Below, one piece after another: positions 45,589-56,023 of a stretch of DNA of 64,000 bases (positions are counted from its first letter, which is position 1; each line of letters opens with the position of its first letter). The notes under the pieces are model-generated. The model made no database searches, was not told where the DNA came from, and saw only the letters and a program-made list of their open reading frames with translations. The stretch is taken from assembly GCF_029395435.1 (NCBI RefSeq), contig NZ_CP113915.1, positions 1,178,001 through 1,242,000 on the forward strand, given 5' to 3'. Source of the DNA: Bifidobacterium sp. ESL0790. GTDB lineage: Bacteria > Actinomycetota > Actinomycetes > Actinomycetales > Bifidobacteriaceae. Made by a program: the position numbers and the translations under genes.

Positions 45589-47697
45589 TCACTCTCCGTC
45601 CTTCTTGGCGTCATCCAGGGTCATGCCGGGCGCGCCGTTGGCGTCGAGCGCGCGGCTCTGCTCGTCGGTCAGGAAGCCGAACCACTTGCCGGCGGTGGCC
45701 ACATCCTTGTCTCCTCGACCGGAGATGTTGACCACGATGACAGGGTTCTTGTAACCCTTGGCCTTGAGGTCGGCGGCGGCCTTGTAGGCACCGGCGACGG
45801 CGTGGGAGCTTTCGAGCGCGGGAATGATGCCCTCGGTCTCGCACAGGTCCTTGAAGGCGTCCATGGCCTCGTCGTCGGTCGCATACGAGTAGTTGACGCG
45901 GCCGATCTCCTGGAGCCAGGCGTGTTCGGGGCCCACCGAGGCGTAGTCGAGGCCGGCGGAGATGGAGTAGGTGTCGAGGGTCTGGCCCTCGTCGTTCTCC
46001 AGCAGGTAGGACTTGGCGCCTTGGAACATGCCGAGCTGGCCGGTTCCGGGGGTCAGGCGGATGGCGTGGTGGCCGGACTTGGGCCCGTGGCCGCCCGCCT
46101 CGTAAGCATAGAGGTTCACGCGGTCGTCGTCGAGGAACGCGTTCATCGCGCCGATGGCGTTGGATCCGCCGCCGACACACGCGCACACGGCGTCGGGATG
46201 GTCGATGCCGTAGTCCTCGTTCAGCTGGCGGGCGATCTCCTCGCCGATGATCTTCTGGAAATCACGGACCATCGAGGGGAAGGGATGCGGGCCGGCGACC
46301 GTGCCCAGCATATAGTGCGTGTCCTCCACATTGGTGACCCAGTCGCGCAGCGCCTCGTTGATGGCGTCCTTCAGAATCCTGGTGCCTTGCGTGATCTCCA
46401 CGACCTCGGCGCCGAGCATCCTCATGCGGGCGACGTTCAGCGCCTGGCGACGCGCGTCGATCTGGCCCATGTAGACCCGGCATTTGAGGCCGAACTTGGC
46501 GCAGACGGTGGCGCAGGCCACGCCGTGCTGCCCGGCTCCGGTCTCGGCGATGACGCGCTTCTTGCCCATGCGCTTGACCAGTAGTGCCTGGCCCAGCGCG
46601 TTGTTGATCTTGTGGGCGCCGGTGTGGTTCAGGTCCTCACGTTTGAGGAACACACGGGCATTGAGGCCGGTGCGCTCGTTCAACCGTTGGGCGAAGCGCG
46701 GCGCTTCGGTGAGCGGCGAGGGACGACCGACATATTCACGGCTCAACGTGGCGAACTCGTTTTGGAATTCCGGATCGGCCTTGGCCTTGGTGTAGATGTC
46801 GTTCAGCTCGTCCAACGCGCCGATCAGCGCCTCGGGCACATAGCGGCCACCGAAACGGCCGAAATACGGCCCTTGGTGCTCACTCAACGGCAGGGTGCTG
46901 GAGGCCTTGAAGCGCTCACCCTCCACGACCAGACGGTGCACGACCTGTGCGTGGTCGCTCGCGGTGGCGACGCCCTCACCGACCAGCACGGCATCCGCGC
47001 CGGCCTCGGCGTAATCGTTCAATTCGACGGAACCGAAGACTCCGGACTCGGCCACCTTGATGACGTCGTCGGGCAGATCCTTCGCCAATTCGGCGTACCT
47101 GCTCACGTCGACCTTGAGGTCCTTCAGGTTCCGGGCGTTGATGCCGATGACCTTCGCTCCGGCCTTCACGGCGCGGTCGATCTCCTCGCGGCTGTGGGTC
47201 TCGACCAAAGTGGTCATGCCAAGATGGGTCGCCAGATTCAACAACGAGGCCAGCTTGTCGTCGTCAAGCGCGGCGACGATCAGCAGGATGATGTCGGCGC
47301 CGTGGACCCGGGACTCCCAGACCTGGTATTCGTCGACCACGAAATCCTTGCGCAACAGCGGGATGTGGACCGCGGCACGCACCTTGTCGAAGTCATCGAG
47401 CGAGCCCAGGAAGCAACGTCCCTCCGTCAGCACGGAGATGGCGTTGGCTCCCCCACGCTCGTATTCGCGGGCGAGGGCGGCCGGGTCGTCGATGTCGGCC
47501 AGATGACCCTTGGAGGGCGAGGCGCGCTTGATCTCGGCGATGACGGGTATGCCGTCCGACGAACGGAGCCATCGCGTGGCGTCGATGGCCTGGGGCGCGT
47601 CCTGCGCCATCCGCTGCAGTTGCTTGAGCGACACCAATCGCTCGCGTTGTTGCATGTCTTCGGTGGCTCCCGCCACCAGTTCGTCGAGTACCGACAT
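45589..47697 (-). CDS. trpCB: Fused indole-3-glycerol phosphate synthase and tryptophan synthase beta chain
   Basis: A single 702-residue frame joins two tryptophan enzymes. Residues 1 to about 265 are TrpC, with [13 protein letters not shown] and [12 protein letters not shown]. After a short linker, residues about 274-702 are TrpB, with [12 protein letters not shown], the PLP lysine K363 in [13 protein letters not shown], and [10 protein letters not shown]. The fusion may channel indole glycerol phosphate to TrpA-TrpB. Its start lies behind a 258-bp leader. Both catalytic sets of residues appear intact, so the fusion should be bifunctional. Confidence 0.96.
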   Translation of the reverse strand: MSVLDELVAGATEDMQQRERLVSLKQLQRMAQDAPQAIDATRWLRSSDGIPVIAEIKRASPSKGHLADIDDPAALAREYERGGANAISVLTEGRCFLGSLDDFDKVRAAVHIPLLRKDFVVDEYQVWESRVHGADIILLIVAALDDDKLASLLNLATHLGMTTLVETHSREEIDRAVKAGAKVIGINARNLKDLKVDVSRYAELAKDLPDDVIKVAESGVFGSVELNDYAEAGADAVLVGEGVATASDHAQVVHRLVVEGERFKASSTLPLSEHQGPYFGRFGGRYVPEALIGALDELNDIYTKAKADPEFQNEFATLSREYVGRPSPLTEAPRFAQRLNERTGLNARVFLKREDLNHTGAHKINNALGQALLVKRMGKKRVIAETGAGQHGVACATVCAKFGLKCRVYMGQIDARRQALNVARMRMLGAEVVEITQGTRILKDAINEALRDWVTNVEDTHYMLGTVAGPHPFPSMVRDFQKIIGEEIARQLNEDYGIDHPDAVCACVGGGSNAIGAMNAFLDDDRVNLYAYEAGGHGPKSGHHAIRLTPGTGQLGMFQGAKSYLLENDEGQTLDTYSISAGLDYASVGPEHAWLQEIGRVNYSYATDDEAMDAFKDLCETEGIIPALESSHAVAGAYKAAADLKAKGYKNPVIVVNISGRGDKDVATAGKWFGFLTDEQSRALDANGAPGMTLDDAKKDGE

Positions 47698-47725
47698 TTT
47701 TGCCTCCGTTATCCGCCGCTATACG

Positions 47726-47771
47726 CCGGAATCCCCTCGGGTCACGCCACTGCTTTGACCCCGGAATCCCC
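47726..47771 (-). promoter_or_regulatory. Repeat and hairpin in the trpCB leader
   Basis: The 11-bp direct repeat CCGGAATCCCC (47726-47736 and 47761-47771, plus strand) flanks the inverted repeat GGGTCA/TGACCC (47739-47744 with 47756-47761), 29 bases before the trpCB start. It may be part of leader control. I see no Trp-rich leader peptide and no T-box motif. Confidence 0.35.
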
Positions 47772-47955
47772 GCTTTCGGCAGGTAATCGTCTTGTTGTTT
47801 TCCTGTGGTTGTTGAACTGGTTATCTTGCCTTGCCGTCTTCGGTCGAGTTTGCCTCCTTCACCTGATTTCCGATATAAAAACAATCATCCGTTATGGTCT
47901 ATCCAAGATATGAAAGGATGGGCGAGACGGATACTTCGTAGTGTAGCGAGGAGGC

Positions 47956-49512
47956 TCACACGCCGCGTAGCTGGGCCGCAATCTGGACAGCCTCGACGCT
48001 CGCCGCGGCCTTGTTGCGGGTCTCCTGCCACTCGTTGGCGGGCACGGAATCGAGCACGATGCCCGCGCCGGCCTGCACGTAGGCCTTGTGGTCGCGCAGG
48101 AAGGCGGTGCGGATGGTGATGGCCATGTCCATGTTGCCGGAGAAGTCGAAGTAGCCGACGGTGCCGCCGTAGATGCCGCGGTCGGCCGGCTCCAGCTCGT
48201 CGATGATCTCGATGGCGCGGGGCTTCGGGGCGCCCGACAACGTGCCTGCCGGGAACGCCGAGGTGAAGACGTCGAAGGTGCTGAGCTCCGGGTCGACCTG
48301 GCCGGTGACCGTCGAGCAGATGTGCATGATATGGCTGAAACGCTTGATGTCCATCAGCGAGACCACGGCCACCGTCTCGGGTTTGCAGACACGACTCAGG
48401 TCGTTGCGCGAGAGGTCGACCAGCATGATGTGCTCGCTGCGTTCCTTGGGGTCGGCAAGCAGCTCCTTGGCCAGGCTCTCGTCCTCCTCGGGGGTGGCGC
48501 CGCGCGGGCGTGATCCGGCGATCGGGAAGGTCATCGCGTGGCCGTCCTCCACCTTGATCAGCGTCTCGGGGCTTGAGCCGATGACGTTGAAGAGACGGCC
48601 CTGCGGGTCGGTGAGGGCGAAGAAATACATGTAGGGGCTCGGGTTGAGCGTGCGCAGGACGCGGTAGACGTCGAAGGGGTCGGCCGGCGAATCGACCTCG
48701 AGGCGCTGCGAGACGACGATCTGGAAGGCGTCGCCGTCGACGATATGACGCTTGGCCTCCTCGACCGCATGCTCGTATTCGCCTTTCGGGGTGCGGAAGC
48801 GCAGCTCAGGCTGGGACCGGTTCGAATCGAGGACATTGACGCGCGACTCCCCCGCCACCGGCGTGGCCGCGGCACGCTGCATCTTCTCAAGCCTTGATAT
48901 CGCGGCGTCGTAGGCCTCGCTCTCGCGGGTCGGCTTGTCGTCGACGTTCACGGCGTTGGCGATGAGCCATACTGATCCGTTGACGTGGTCGACCACGGCG
49001 ATGTCGGTGGCCAGGGCCAGCACCATCTCGGGCTGCCCCGTCTCATCAGGCGCGTTGCCGCGAAGCTTCGGCTCCCAATGGCGCAGGGAGTCCCAGCCCA
49101 CGGAGCCGACGAGACCGCTGGTGAGGCTCGGCAGGCCTTCGACCTTGGGCGCCTTGAGCACCTCAAGGGCACGGCGGGCAACTTCAATCGCGTCGCCCTC
49201 GCGCGGCACGCCCGCGGGCACCTGGCCGAGCCAATCCGCCTGGCCACCGTTGGAGCGTAACTGCGCCATGGCATTGACGCCGATGAAGCTGTAACGGCTC
49301 CACTGGCCGCCATATTCCGCCGATTCGAGGATGAAGGTACCGCTCCGACCCTGGGCCAGGCGTTCGTAAAGGCCTACCGGAGTGAGCGAATCCGCCAGAA
49401 GGCGACGCACGACGGGCACCACGCGATAGCCCTCTTCGGCGAGATGATGGAATTGCTCGCGGCTCGGCCAGGTGCCGCCCCACTCGAGGTGCTCAACGCT
49501 TGCTGTTTCCAT
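47956..49512 (-). CDS. trpE: Anthranilate synthase component I
   Basis: TrpE with TrpG converts chorismate to anthranilate, the entry to tryptophan synthesis. The 518-residue protein has the chorismate-binding C-terminal domain, including [25 protein letters not shown] and [20 protein letters not shown] chose ATG 49512 because AGGAGG lies 6 bases upstream; ATG 49515 has only 3. The gene overlaps the end of hisI by 20 bases. No trpG or trpD is in the window. Confidence 0.95.
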   Translation of the reverse strand: METASVEHLEWGGTWPSREQFHHLAEEGYRVVPVVRRLLADSLTPVGLYERLAQGRSGTFILESAEYGGQWSRYSFIGVNAMAQLRSNGGQADWLGQVPAGVPREGDAIEVARRALEVLKAPKVEGLPSLTSGLVGSVGWDSLRHWEPKLRGNAPDETGQPEMVLALATDIAVVDHVNGSVWLIANAVNVDDKPTRESEAYDAAISRLEKMQRAAATPVAGESRVNVLDSNRSQPELRFRTPKGEYEHAVEEAKRHIVDGDAFQIVVSQRLEVDSPADPFDVYRVLRTLNPSPYMYFFALTDPQGRLFNVIGSSPETLIKVEDGHAMTFPIAGSRPRGATPEEDESLAKELLADPKERSEHIMLVDLSRNDLSRVCKPETVAVVSLMDIKRFSHIMHICSTVTGQVDPELSTFDVFTSAFPAGTLSGAPKPRAIEIIDELEPADRGIYGGTVGYFDFSGNMDMAITIRTAFLRDHKAYVQAGAGIVLDSVPANEWQETRNKAAASVEAVQIAAQLRGV

Positions 49513-49918
49513 CATCAACCTCCTCTGGTTTTCTGTGGCCCACGACCACCGGAATCTGGCCGCCGGCCTCGAAGCATGAACGGGCACCGGTGTGGCACGC
49601 GGCCCCCACCTGGTCCACCTCGACGAGCAGCGCGTCGCCGTCGCAATCGATCGAAAGCGCCTTCACATATTGCACGTGGCCGGAGGTGTCGCCTTTGCGC
49701 CAATACTCCTGCCGGGAACGCGACCAGAATGTGACGCGGCCGGTGCTCAGGGTGCGCCGCAACGCCTCGTCGTTCATGTAGCCGACCATCAGCACCTGGC
49801 CGGAATCATATTGCTGGATGACGGCGGCCACGAGGCCTTTGGCGTCGCGCTTGAGCCGTGCGGCAATGCGGGGATCGAGGGAGACCGTGTTGTCGTATTG
49901 CGTCTCGTCTTGTGCCAT
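49493..49918 (-). CDS. hisI: Phosphoribosyl-AMP cyclohydrolase
   Basis: HisI opens the purine ring of phosphoribosyl-AMP in histidine synthesis. The 141-residue protein is the monofunctional type, with [41 protein letters not shown], and the metal-binding residues of [21 protein letters not shown]. It overlaps trpE by 20 bases, so the trpE ribosome site is inside hisI. The HisE activity is encoded separately further left. Confidence 0.95.
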   Translation of the reverse strand: MAQDETQYDNTVSLDPRIAARLKRDAKGLVAAVIQQYDSGQVLMVGYMNDEALRRTLSTGRVTFWSRSRQEYWRKGDTSGHVQYVKALSIDCDGDALLVEVDQVGAACHTGARSCFEAGGQIPVVVGHRKPEEVDDGNSKR

Positions 49919-50029
49919 GCCTTGTCTATCCCCTTGTGATTAAAAGTCTTTGCAGGCCAGCCTAGCCGAGAAACGGCTTTAAAACAGGCATCATTCCGCA
50001 TGCCGAAACGCGGCGGGGGGACGCCAGGA

Positions 50030-50800
50030 CTATCGAACCGTTATGCCGTGGGCGCGCATGGTCTCTTTGACCTGGCTGATCGTGAGCTTGCCGAAATGAA
50101 AGACCGAGGCGGCGAGCACCGCGTCGGCACCGGCCTCGATGGCCGGCGGGAAATCCTCAAGCTTCCCGGCCCCGCCACTGGCGATCAACGGCAAATCGAC
50201 GATGCCACGCACCGCGCGAATCATCTCAAGATCAAAGCCGTCGCCGGTGCCATCGGCGTCCATGGAGTTGAGCAGGATCTCGCCGACGCCCAGCTGCTCG
50301 GCGCGTTTCACCCACCACAGCGCGTCGATGCCCGTGGAATGACGGCCGCCCATCGTGGTGACCTCGTAGCCGGACTTGGTGTGCTGCTCCCCACGTTCGC
50401 GCCGCGCGTCGACAGAGAGGACGAGCACCTGGTTGCCGAAGCGCTTGGCGACCTTGCTGATCAGCGTGGGGTCGTTGATGGCGGCGGTGTTGACGCTCAC
50501 CTTGTCGGCGCCAGAACGCAGCAACGCGTCCACGTCGTCGGCGGTGCGGACTCCCCCGCCAACGGTCAGCGGGATGAAGAGCTGTCCGGCGGTGCGGGTG
50601 ACGACGTCCATCATGGTGCGGCGGTGGCCGCTTGAGGCGGTGACGTCGAGGAAGGTGAGCTCGTCGGCGCCCTCGGCGTAGTAGCGGGCCGCGAGCTCCA
50701 CGGGGTCGCCGGCGTCCTTGAGGTTCTCGAAATGCACGCCCTTGACCACGCGCCCGTCGTCCACGTCCAGACACGGGATGACCCGAACCGCCAATGCCAT
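50030..50800 (-). CDS. hisF: Imidazole glycerol phosphate synthase cyclase subunit
   Basis: With HisH, HisF forms imidazole glycerol phosphate and AICAR. The 256-residue barrel shows [51 protein letters not shown], with the catalytic Asp near residue 11, and the second catalytic Asp in [13 protein letters not shown]. It is followed by a 111-bp gap and hisI. hisA, hisH, hisB, hisC and hisD are not in this window. Confidence 0.96.
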   Translation of the reverse strand: MALAVRVIPCLDVDDGRVVKGVHFENLKDAGDPVELAARYYAEGADELTFLDVTASSGHRRTMMDVVTRTAGQLFIPLTVGGGVRTADDVDALLRSGADKVSVNTAAINDPTLISKVAKRFGNQVLVLSVDARRERGEQHTKSGYEVTTMGGRHSTGIDALWWVKRAEQLGVGEILLNSMDADGTGDGFDLEMIRAVRGIVDLPLIASGGAGKLEDFPPAIEAGADAVLAASVFHFGKLTISQVKETMRAHGITVR

Positions 50801-50950
50801 TGCTCGCCTCCAAGCCTTGTGAGGGCAGCCTTTCAGCCGTTGATTATTGTTCCAAGACTAACCGGAATGAGGATTGGCGTGGCTTCCCGTCTCATTTGGC
50901 AAGCGCGATAGGCGGTGAATATCGATATACGAAACTGGGCAAACATAGCG

Positions 50951-50982
50951 AAAGAGGTATCTGGGACTCCCTCAGATACCTC
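50951..50982 (-). terminator. Terminator of rlmN
   Basis: GAGGTATCTG/CAGATACCTC (50954-50963 with 50973-50982) is a perfect 10-bp hairpin with a 9-base loop. On the minus strand it is followed by TTTCG, 38 bases after the rlmN stop. Confidence 0.6.
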
Positions 50983-51019
50983 GAGTACGACATTACGCTA
51001 AACTCGCGCGAGAAGCGTT

Positions 51020-52231
51020 TCAGCCTTTGATGGCCTTGGCCGCGAGCTGGCCGCAGGCGCCGTCGATGTCGGAGCCGCGGGTGTCGCGAAGGGTGGCGGT
51101 GATGCCGGCGCTGTGCAGGATCTCCAGGAAACGCCGCTCGTCCTCGGGCTCGGAGGCGGTCCATTTCGAGCCCTCGATGGGGTTCAACGGGATGGGGTTG
51201 ACGTGCACCCAGTCGCTGCCGTAGCGGTTGAGGCGGTGGGCCAGCTGGCGGGCATGCTCGGCCTGGTCGTTGATGCCGCGCATGAGGGCGTATTCGATGC
51301 TCACGCGGCGGTGCGAGGCCAGATAATAGTCGTGGGCGGCGTCAAGGACCTGCTCGGAATTGAAGCGTTTGTTCATCGGCACCAGCTCGTCGCGCAGCTC
51401 GTCGTTGGGCGCGTGCAGCGAGACGGCCAGGCGCACCGGGATGCCCTCGGCGGTCAGTTTCTTGATGCCCGGCACCACGCCGACGGTGGAGACGGTGATG
51501 TTGCGCGCGGAGATGCCGAAGCCCTCGGGAGGCATGGCACTGATCTGGCGGACGGCGGAGAGCACGGACTTGTAGTTGCCCATCGGCTCGCCCTCGCCCA
51601 TGAACACAACGTTGCTCAGACGGCCCGGCCCTCCGGCCATCCTGCCTTCCTCCATGGCTTTCGCGGCGACGCGCACCTGCTCCAGAATCTCGGCGGTGGA
51701 GAGGTTGCGGGTCAGGCCCAGCTGCCCGGTGGCGCAGAAGGGGCAGCCCATGCCGCAGCCGACCTGGCTGGATATGCAGAGCGTGGCGCGGTTCGGGTAG
51801 CGCATGAGCACGGACTCGATATGCGAGCCGTCAAAAAGCTCCCAGAGGGTCTTGACCGTCATGCCGTCGTCGGCGACCTGATGGGTCACTTCGGTGATGA
51901 GCGTTGGGAAGAACGCTTCCTTGGCCTTGCCGCGCATGGCCTCCGGAAAGTCGGTGAACGATTCGACATCGGTGTCGAAATGCGCGAAATAGTGGTTGGC
52001 GAGCTGCTTGACGCGGAACTTGGGCATGCCGAGCGCCTTGGCGGTCTCGATGCGCTGGTCCTCGCTCATGTCGGCGAAATGCAGCGGCGGCTTGCCGCGA
52101 CGGGCGTGGTTCTTGGCGAGCACGTCGCGGAACGCGCCGGATTTGCCGCCCTGGGTGATGCCCGATTCGGGGGCGTCGTCACGAGTGGTTTGCGTGGGCG
52201 CGGAGGCGGTTTGCGGTTGTGCGTCAGTCAT
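51020..52231 (-). CDS. rlmN: 23S rRNA (adenine2503-C2)-methyltransferase RlmN
   Basis: RlmN is a radical-SAM enzyme that methylates A2503 of 23S rRNA and also modifies some tRNAs. The 403-residue protein has the CX3CX2C iron-sulfur loop (CGMGCPFC), the HKAP-like SAM-binding parts, and a C-terminal conserved Cys (GACGQLAAK). I chose ATG 52231 with GGTGAT upstream over a TTG 15 bases earlier. The gene follows cdsA across a 152-bp gap, as in many actinobacteria. Confidence 0.93.
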   Translation of the reverse strand: MTDAQPQTASAPTQTTRDDAPESGITQGGKSGAFRDVLAKNHARRGKPPLHFADMSEDQRIETAKALGMPKFRVKQLANHYFAHFDTDVESFTDFPEAMRGKAKEAFFPTLITEVTHQVADDGMTVKTLWELFDGSHIESVLMRYPNRATLCISSQVGCGMGCPFCATGQLGLTRNLSTAEILEQVRVAAKAMEEGRMAGGPGRLSNVVFMGEGEPMGNYKSVLSAVRQISAMPPEGFGISARNITVSTVGVVPGIKKLTAEGIPVRLAVSLHAPNDELRDELVPMNKRFNSEQVLDAAHDYYLASHRRVSIEYALMRGINDQAEHARQLAHRLNRYGSDWVHVNPIPLNPIEGSKWTASEPEDERRFLEILHSAGITATLRDTRGSDIDGACGQLAAKAIKG

Positions 52232-52383
52232 TGTGAATATCACCAATCATTATTCAAATAAGCACGTTAACAATCGTCATCAATATCAAAACCAATATTG
52301 GCGATTCACGACCATAATATTCAAGTACGGTCAACGGCCCAAAGCCGAATCGTTACCAACCACGAAGATGTAAAACCTATCGC

Positions 52384-53373
52384 TCACATGCCGGTGGCCC
52401 AGAGCAAGAGCGTGAAGAACGGGGCGCACAGCAGGATCGAATCGACGCGGTCCATCACGCCGCCGTGGCCCTTGAGCAGGTGGCCCATGTCTTTGATGCC
52501 CATGTCACGCTTGAGCATGGAGGCGCACAGGTCGCCGAACGTGCCGACGACGCCGACCATCACGCCCATGACCACCGGCACCCACCAGCGGCTGGCCCAC
52601 AGGCCCGGGTAGGTGATCGCGAAGATGACGAACGCGCCGACCATGGCGAAGAGGATGGAGCCGATCAGGCCCTCGACGGATTTCTTCGGCGAGATGCGCG
52701 GCGAGAGCTTGTGTTTGCCGAGCCATGCGCCCGCGAAGAGGCCGCCCGTGTCGGAGAGCGCCGGCAGGAAGATGACCATGATGGCATGCGCGACGGGATG
52801 GCCGTTGAACGTCTCGGGCAGGATGATGCAGCTGGCGAGCACCAAGATATAGAGGACGATGAACATCGAGACCGCCACGTTGCCGATGCTGGTCTCGGGC
52901 TGCGAGGCCTTGTCGGACTTGGCCCCATCCCCAGCACCGGACTGCACACCGGCGGCGGTTTTCTTACCCTCGACGGCGGTGGCCAGGCGATCGCCGACCT
53001 GATGGCGCAGGCTGCCCATGATGGCCACGGCCACCAGCGAGACGGCCACGCCCACAGCCCCGGCCATGACGTGGTTGGGCGCGTAGTAGACGCCCAGCAG
53101 CGTGCCGGCGCAGCACAGCACGAGCGTGACGGCCGGTATGTGCAGGCCGACCGTGGCGAAGTCGACGCGAAGCTCGATCAGCGCCAGCGTGAGGAAGACG
53201 ACGATGAGCAGGATATAGAGGTCGATCCTCACCAGCAGGCAGGCCACGATGATGGCTATCAGCAGGACCGCGGTCGCCACCGCCTGGGGCATGTTGCGCC
53301 CGGTCTTCTTGTTGATGTCGTCAATCGCGGTCTCGGCCTCGCCGAGCGCCTCACCTTGGTTGTGCTGTGTCAT
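52384..53373 (-). CDS. cdsA: Phosphatidate cytidylyltransferase
   Basis: CdsA makes CDP-diacylglycerol, the precursor for the two phosphatidyltransferases in this window. The 329-residue protein has about eight membrane helices, and the signature region LPALSDTGGLFAGAWLGKHKLSPRISPKKSVEGLIGS (about 203-240) contains the conserved Asp-Lys residues. A polar N-terminus (GEALGEAETAIDD) precedes the first helix. It follows frr by 54 bases in the rpsB-tsf-pyrH-frr-cdsA series. Confidence 0.95.
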   Translation of the reverse strand: MTQHNQGEALGEAETAIDDINKKTGRNMPQAVATAVLLIAIIVACLLVRIDLYILLIVVFLTLALIELRVDFATVGLHIPAVTLVLCCAGTLLGVYYAPNHVMAGAVGVAVSLVAVAIMGSLRHQVGDRLATAVEGKKTAAGVQSGAGDGAKSDKASQPETSIGNVAVSMFIVLYILVLASCIILPETFNGHPVAHAIMVIFLPALSDTGGLFAGAWLGKHKLSPRISPKKSVEGLIGSILFAMVGAFVIFAITYPGLWASRWWVPVVMGVMVGVVGTFGDLCASMLKRDMGIKDMGHLLKGHGGVMDRVDSILLCAPFFTLLLWATGM

Positions 53374-53427
53374 CGTCCCGTCTTTCGCGCTGTTTCCGCT
53401 GCTTTCCGGCTTGTGGCCGCGAAAGGC

Positions 53428-53982
53428 TCAGACCTCCATGATCTCCTGCTGCTTGGCCTCGAGCAGCTTGTCGATCGTCTCGGTGGTCTCGCGGGTGACC
53501 TTGTCGAGGTCCTTGAGCTGACGGTCGCCCTGATCCTCGCCCATGTCGCCGTCCTTGACGGCCTTGTCGATGGTCTCCTTGGCCTTGCGGCGGATGTTGC
53601 GCACCGCGACCTTGCCGTCCTCGGCCTTGGTCTTGGCGAGCTTGACGTATTCCTTGCGGCGGTCCTCGGTGAGCTCGGGCATGGTCAGGTGGATGACGTT
53701 GCCGTCACGTCGGGTGCTGCCACCCAGGTCGGAGTCACGGATGGCCTTCTCGACGGCGTTGGCCTGGGAGCCGTCGAACGGGGTGATCGACAGGGTGCGG
53801 GGCTCCGGCACGCCGATGGAGGCGACGGACTTGATCGGCGTGGGCGCGCCATAATAGTCGACCACGATGCCGTTCAAGAGGGCCGGGTTAGCGCGGCCGG
53901 TGCGGATGCCGGAGAAGTTCTCCTTGGTGGCCTCCACAGACTTGTTCATCTGCGCCTTGGCTTGTTCTACGGCGTTTGCCAT
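53428..53982 (-). CDS. frr: Ribosome recycling factor
   Basis: Frr splits the post-termination ribosome with EF-G. The 184-residue protein has the usual three-helix bundle with VDYYGAPTPIKSVASIGVPEPRTLSI and RKEYVKLAKTKAEDGKVAVRNIRRKAKE. Length and motifs match the family. It lies 88 bp after pyrH in the conserved translation/lipid series. Confidence 0.97.
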   Translation of the reverse strand: MANAVEQAKAQMNKSVEATKENFSGIRTGRANPALLNGIVVDYYGAPTPIKSVASIGVPEPRTLSITPFDGSQANAVEKAIRDSDLGGSTRRDGNVIHLTMPELTEDRRKEYVKLAKTKAEDGKVAVRNIRRKAKETIDKAVKDGDMGEDQGDRQLKDLDKVTRETTETIDKLLEAKQQEIMEV

Positions 53983-54070
53983 GTTGTGCTCCTTTGTATA
54001 CGGTGAAATTGTTGGTTGCCTTGTCGTGTTTTGCTCGTGGACCGTCGCTCGAAAGCTTGGGCCAAGCGGA

Positions 54071-54820
54071 TCAGTCTGCGAGTTGCGAATCGATGTTCGA
54101 CACCAGGGTGCCGATGGGCTCGCCGGTCAGCGCGCGCGTGACGTTGCCGGCCTGCTCGAGGCCGAAGACGCGGATGTGCTTGTTGTTGTCGCGGGCCATC
54201 GAAAGCGCCGCGGAATCCATGACGCCCAGGTCGTCGACCAGCGCGCGACGGTAGCTCAAGGTGTTGAAACGCTTGGCGTTCGGGTCTTTCTCAGGGTCGG
54301 CGGTGTAGACGCCATCGACGCCGTTCTTGCCCATGAGCACCTCGTCGCACTGGATCTCGAGGGAACGCTGGATGGAGACGGTGTCGGTGGAGAAGTACGG
54401 CATGCCCGCGCCCGCGCCGAAGATGACGACGCGCCCCTTTTCGAGGTGGCGGATGGCCTTCAGCGGGATGTAGGGCTCGGCGACCTGGCCCATGGTGATG
54501 GCGGTCTGCACGCGCGTGGCCTGGCCCTCCTGCTCGAGGAAGTCCTGCAGCGCCAGGCAGTTCATGACGGTGCCGAGCATGCCCATGTAATCGCCGCGGC
54601 TGCGCTCGATGCCGGCCTGCTGCAGCTCGGCGCCACGGAAGAAGTTGCCGCCGCCGACCACGATGGCGGTCTGCACGCCCTGCAGCTGCGCCTTGTGGAT
54701 CTCCTGGGCGATGCGACGGATGACGTGGGTGTCGATGCCGACCTTGCCTCCGCCAAACGCCTCGCCGGAGAGTTTCAGAAGCACTCGTCGAACTTTGTTG
54801 CCTTGGTCATCGTCTGTCAT
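54071..54820 (-). CDS. pyrH: UMP kinase
   Basis: PyrH phosphorylates UMP to UDP, a hexameric amino-acid kinase family enzyme. The 249-residue protein has [12 protein letters not shown] near the start, [14 protein letters not shown], and the UMP-binding [16 protein letters not shown] chose ATG 54820 with GGAGAGG upstream; the frame is open further upstream but reads into the intergenic region. It follows tsf after a terminator in a 257-bp gap. Confidence 0.96.
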   Translation of the reverse strand: MTDDDQGNKVRRVLLKLSGEAFGGGKVGIDTHVIRRIAQEIHKAQLQGVQTAIVVGGGNFFRGAELQQAGIERSRGDYMGMLGTVMNCLALQDFLEQEGQATRVQTAITMGQVAEPYIPLKAIRHLEKGRVVIFGAGAGMPYFSTDTVSIQRSLEIQCDEVLMGKNGVDGVYTADPEKDPNAKRFNTLSYRRALVDDLGVMDSAALSMARDNNKHIRVFGLEQAGNVTRALTGEPIGTLVSNIDSQLAD

Positions 54821-54967
54821 CTGCGGCCTCTCCGTCCTGTTTGGTGGGCATATCACTGGTACTCTAGGGTATCCGTTCACAGCGACAGGCGCGCTGGCCT
54901 TCATGACGTGTCGACCATCAGTCGGCAACGCATGTAATACACCAAAATCCGCCCCATTACACGAAAC

Positions 54968-54996
54968 GGGGACGGCATCGTGATGATGCCATCCCC
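54968..54996 (-). terminator. Terminator of tsf
   Basis: GGGGATGGCATC/GATGCCGTCCCC on the minus strand (plus 54968-54979 with 54985-54996) pairs except for one G-U, with a 5-base loop. GTTTCG follows. It lies 82 bases after the tsf stop. Confidence 0.6.
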
Positions 54997-55077
54997 ATTT
55001 GTATTTAAGAACATATGCCCGTCACCCGGCGCGTTCACCATGAACCGCGCAGGCGAGGGACGAACGTCCGGACGGGA

Positions 55078-55929
55078 CTACTCCTCGTCGCCCTTGCCGA
55101 CCTCGATGCGCGCGAAGGCGAGCAGCTGGCCGCCGACCTCCTTGAAGAGGTCGCCGACGCGCTTGGAGGTGTCCTTGACATACTCCTGCTCGAGCAGCAC
55201 GTTCTCCTTGTAGAAGGCGTTCATGCGGCCCTCGACAATCTTCGGGATGATCTTCTCGGGCTTGCCCTCGGCCTGCGACTTCTCGGTGGCCACGCGGCGC
55301 TCGGACTCGACGACCTCGGCCGGCACGTCCTCGCGGGTGAGCCACTTGGCGCCCATCGCGGAGATCTGCAGCGCGGCCTCATGGGCCACGGAAGCGCCCT
55401 TCTCGTCGGTGGCGACGATGGCGACGATGCTCGGCGGCATCTCGGCGGACTTCTTGTGCGCGTAGATCTCGACCTTGGGGCCCTCGACCTTGGCGACCTG
55501 GCCGACCTTGACGTGCTCGCCGAACAGGGCGGCCGCCTCTTCGACGGACTCCTTGACGGTGCCGTCCTCGGACTTGGCCGCGAGGACCTCGTCGGCGGTG
55601 GAGGCGTCGGCGGCGATGGCGTCGTCGAGCACCTTGTCGACGAAGGCGACGAACTTCGGGGTCTTGGCCACGAAGTCGGTCTCCGAGTTGAGCTCGACGG
55701 CGTATCCGGCCTGGCCGTTGGCGGTGTCGACGACGCGGGAGGCGATGGTGCCCTCCTGGGCGCTGCGGCCCTCGCGCTTGCCTGCGGCCTGGATGCCCTT
55801 GGCGCGGATGATCTCCTTGGCGCGATCGACGTCGCCCTCGGCCTCGGTGAGCGCCTTCTTGACGTCCATCATGCCTGCGCCCGTGTCCTCGCGGACCTTC
55901 TTGATCAAAGCTGCGGTAATTGCTGCCAT
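55078..55929 (-). CDS. tsf: Translation elongation factor Ts
   Basis: EF-Ts reloads EF-Tu with GTP. The 283-residue protein has an N-terminal UBA-like domain and the signature region VREDTGAGMMDVKKALTEAEGD (about 14-35), with the dimerisation part following. The TDFVAK motif is also present. It follows rpsB after a hairpin and has a GGAGAT-type ribosome site. Confidence 0.97.
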   Translation of the reverse strand: MAAITAALIKKVREDTGAGMMDVKKALTEAEGDVDRAKEIIRAKGIQAAGKREGRSAQEGTIASRVVDTANGQAGYAVELNSETDFVAKTPKFVAFVDKVLDDAIAADASTADEVLAAKSEDGTVKESVEEAAALFGEHVKVGQVAKVEGPKVEIYAHKKSAEMPPSIVAIVATDEKGASVAHEAALQISAMGAKWLTREDVPAEVVESERRVATEKSQAEGKPEKIIPKIVEGRMNAFYKENVLLEQEYVKDTSKRVGDLFKEVGGQLLAFARIEVGKGDEE

Positions 55930-55969
55930 GTGTATCTCCTTTAAAATGCTATTTGCGAATCAATGCACC

Positions 55970-56010
55970 AAAGGCGGCGCGGAAGCCAGAAGTTTCCGAC
56001 ACCGCCTTTT
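55970..56010 (-). terminator. Hairpin between rpsB and tsf
   Basis: AAAGGCGG (55970-55977) pairs with CCGCCTTT (56002-56009), extended by GGAA/TTCC inside. U-richness after the 3' arm is limited on the minus strand, so it may act as partial attenuation between the two genes. Confidence 0.5.
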
Positions 56011-56023
56011 GCTGGTGTTGACT

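Noticed and set aside
47698-47955. A T-box or classical Trp-codon attenuator before trpCB
   Set aside because: The T-box GGTGG-type sequence is not present and no small frame with consecutive Trp codons was found.
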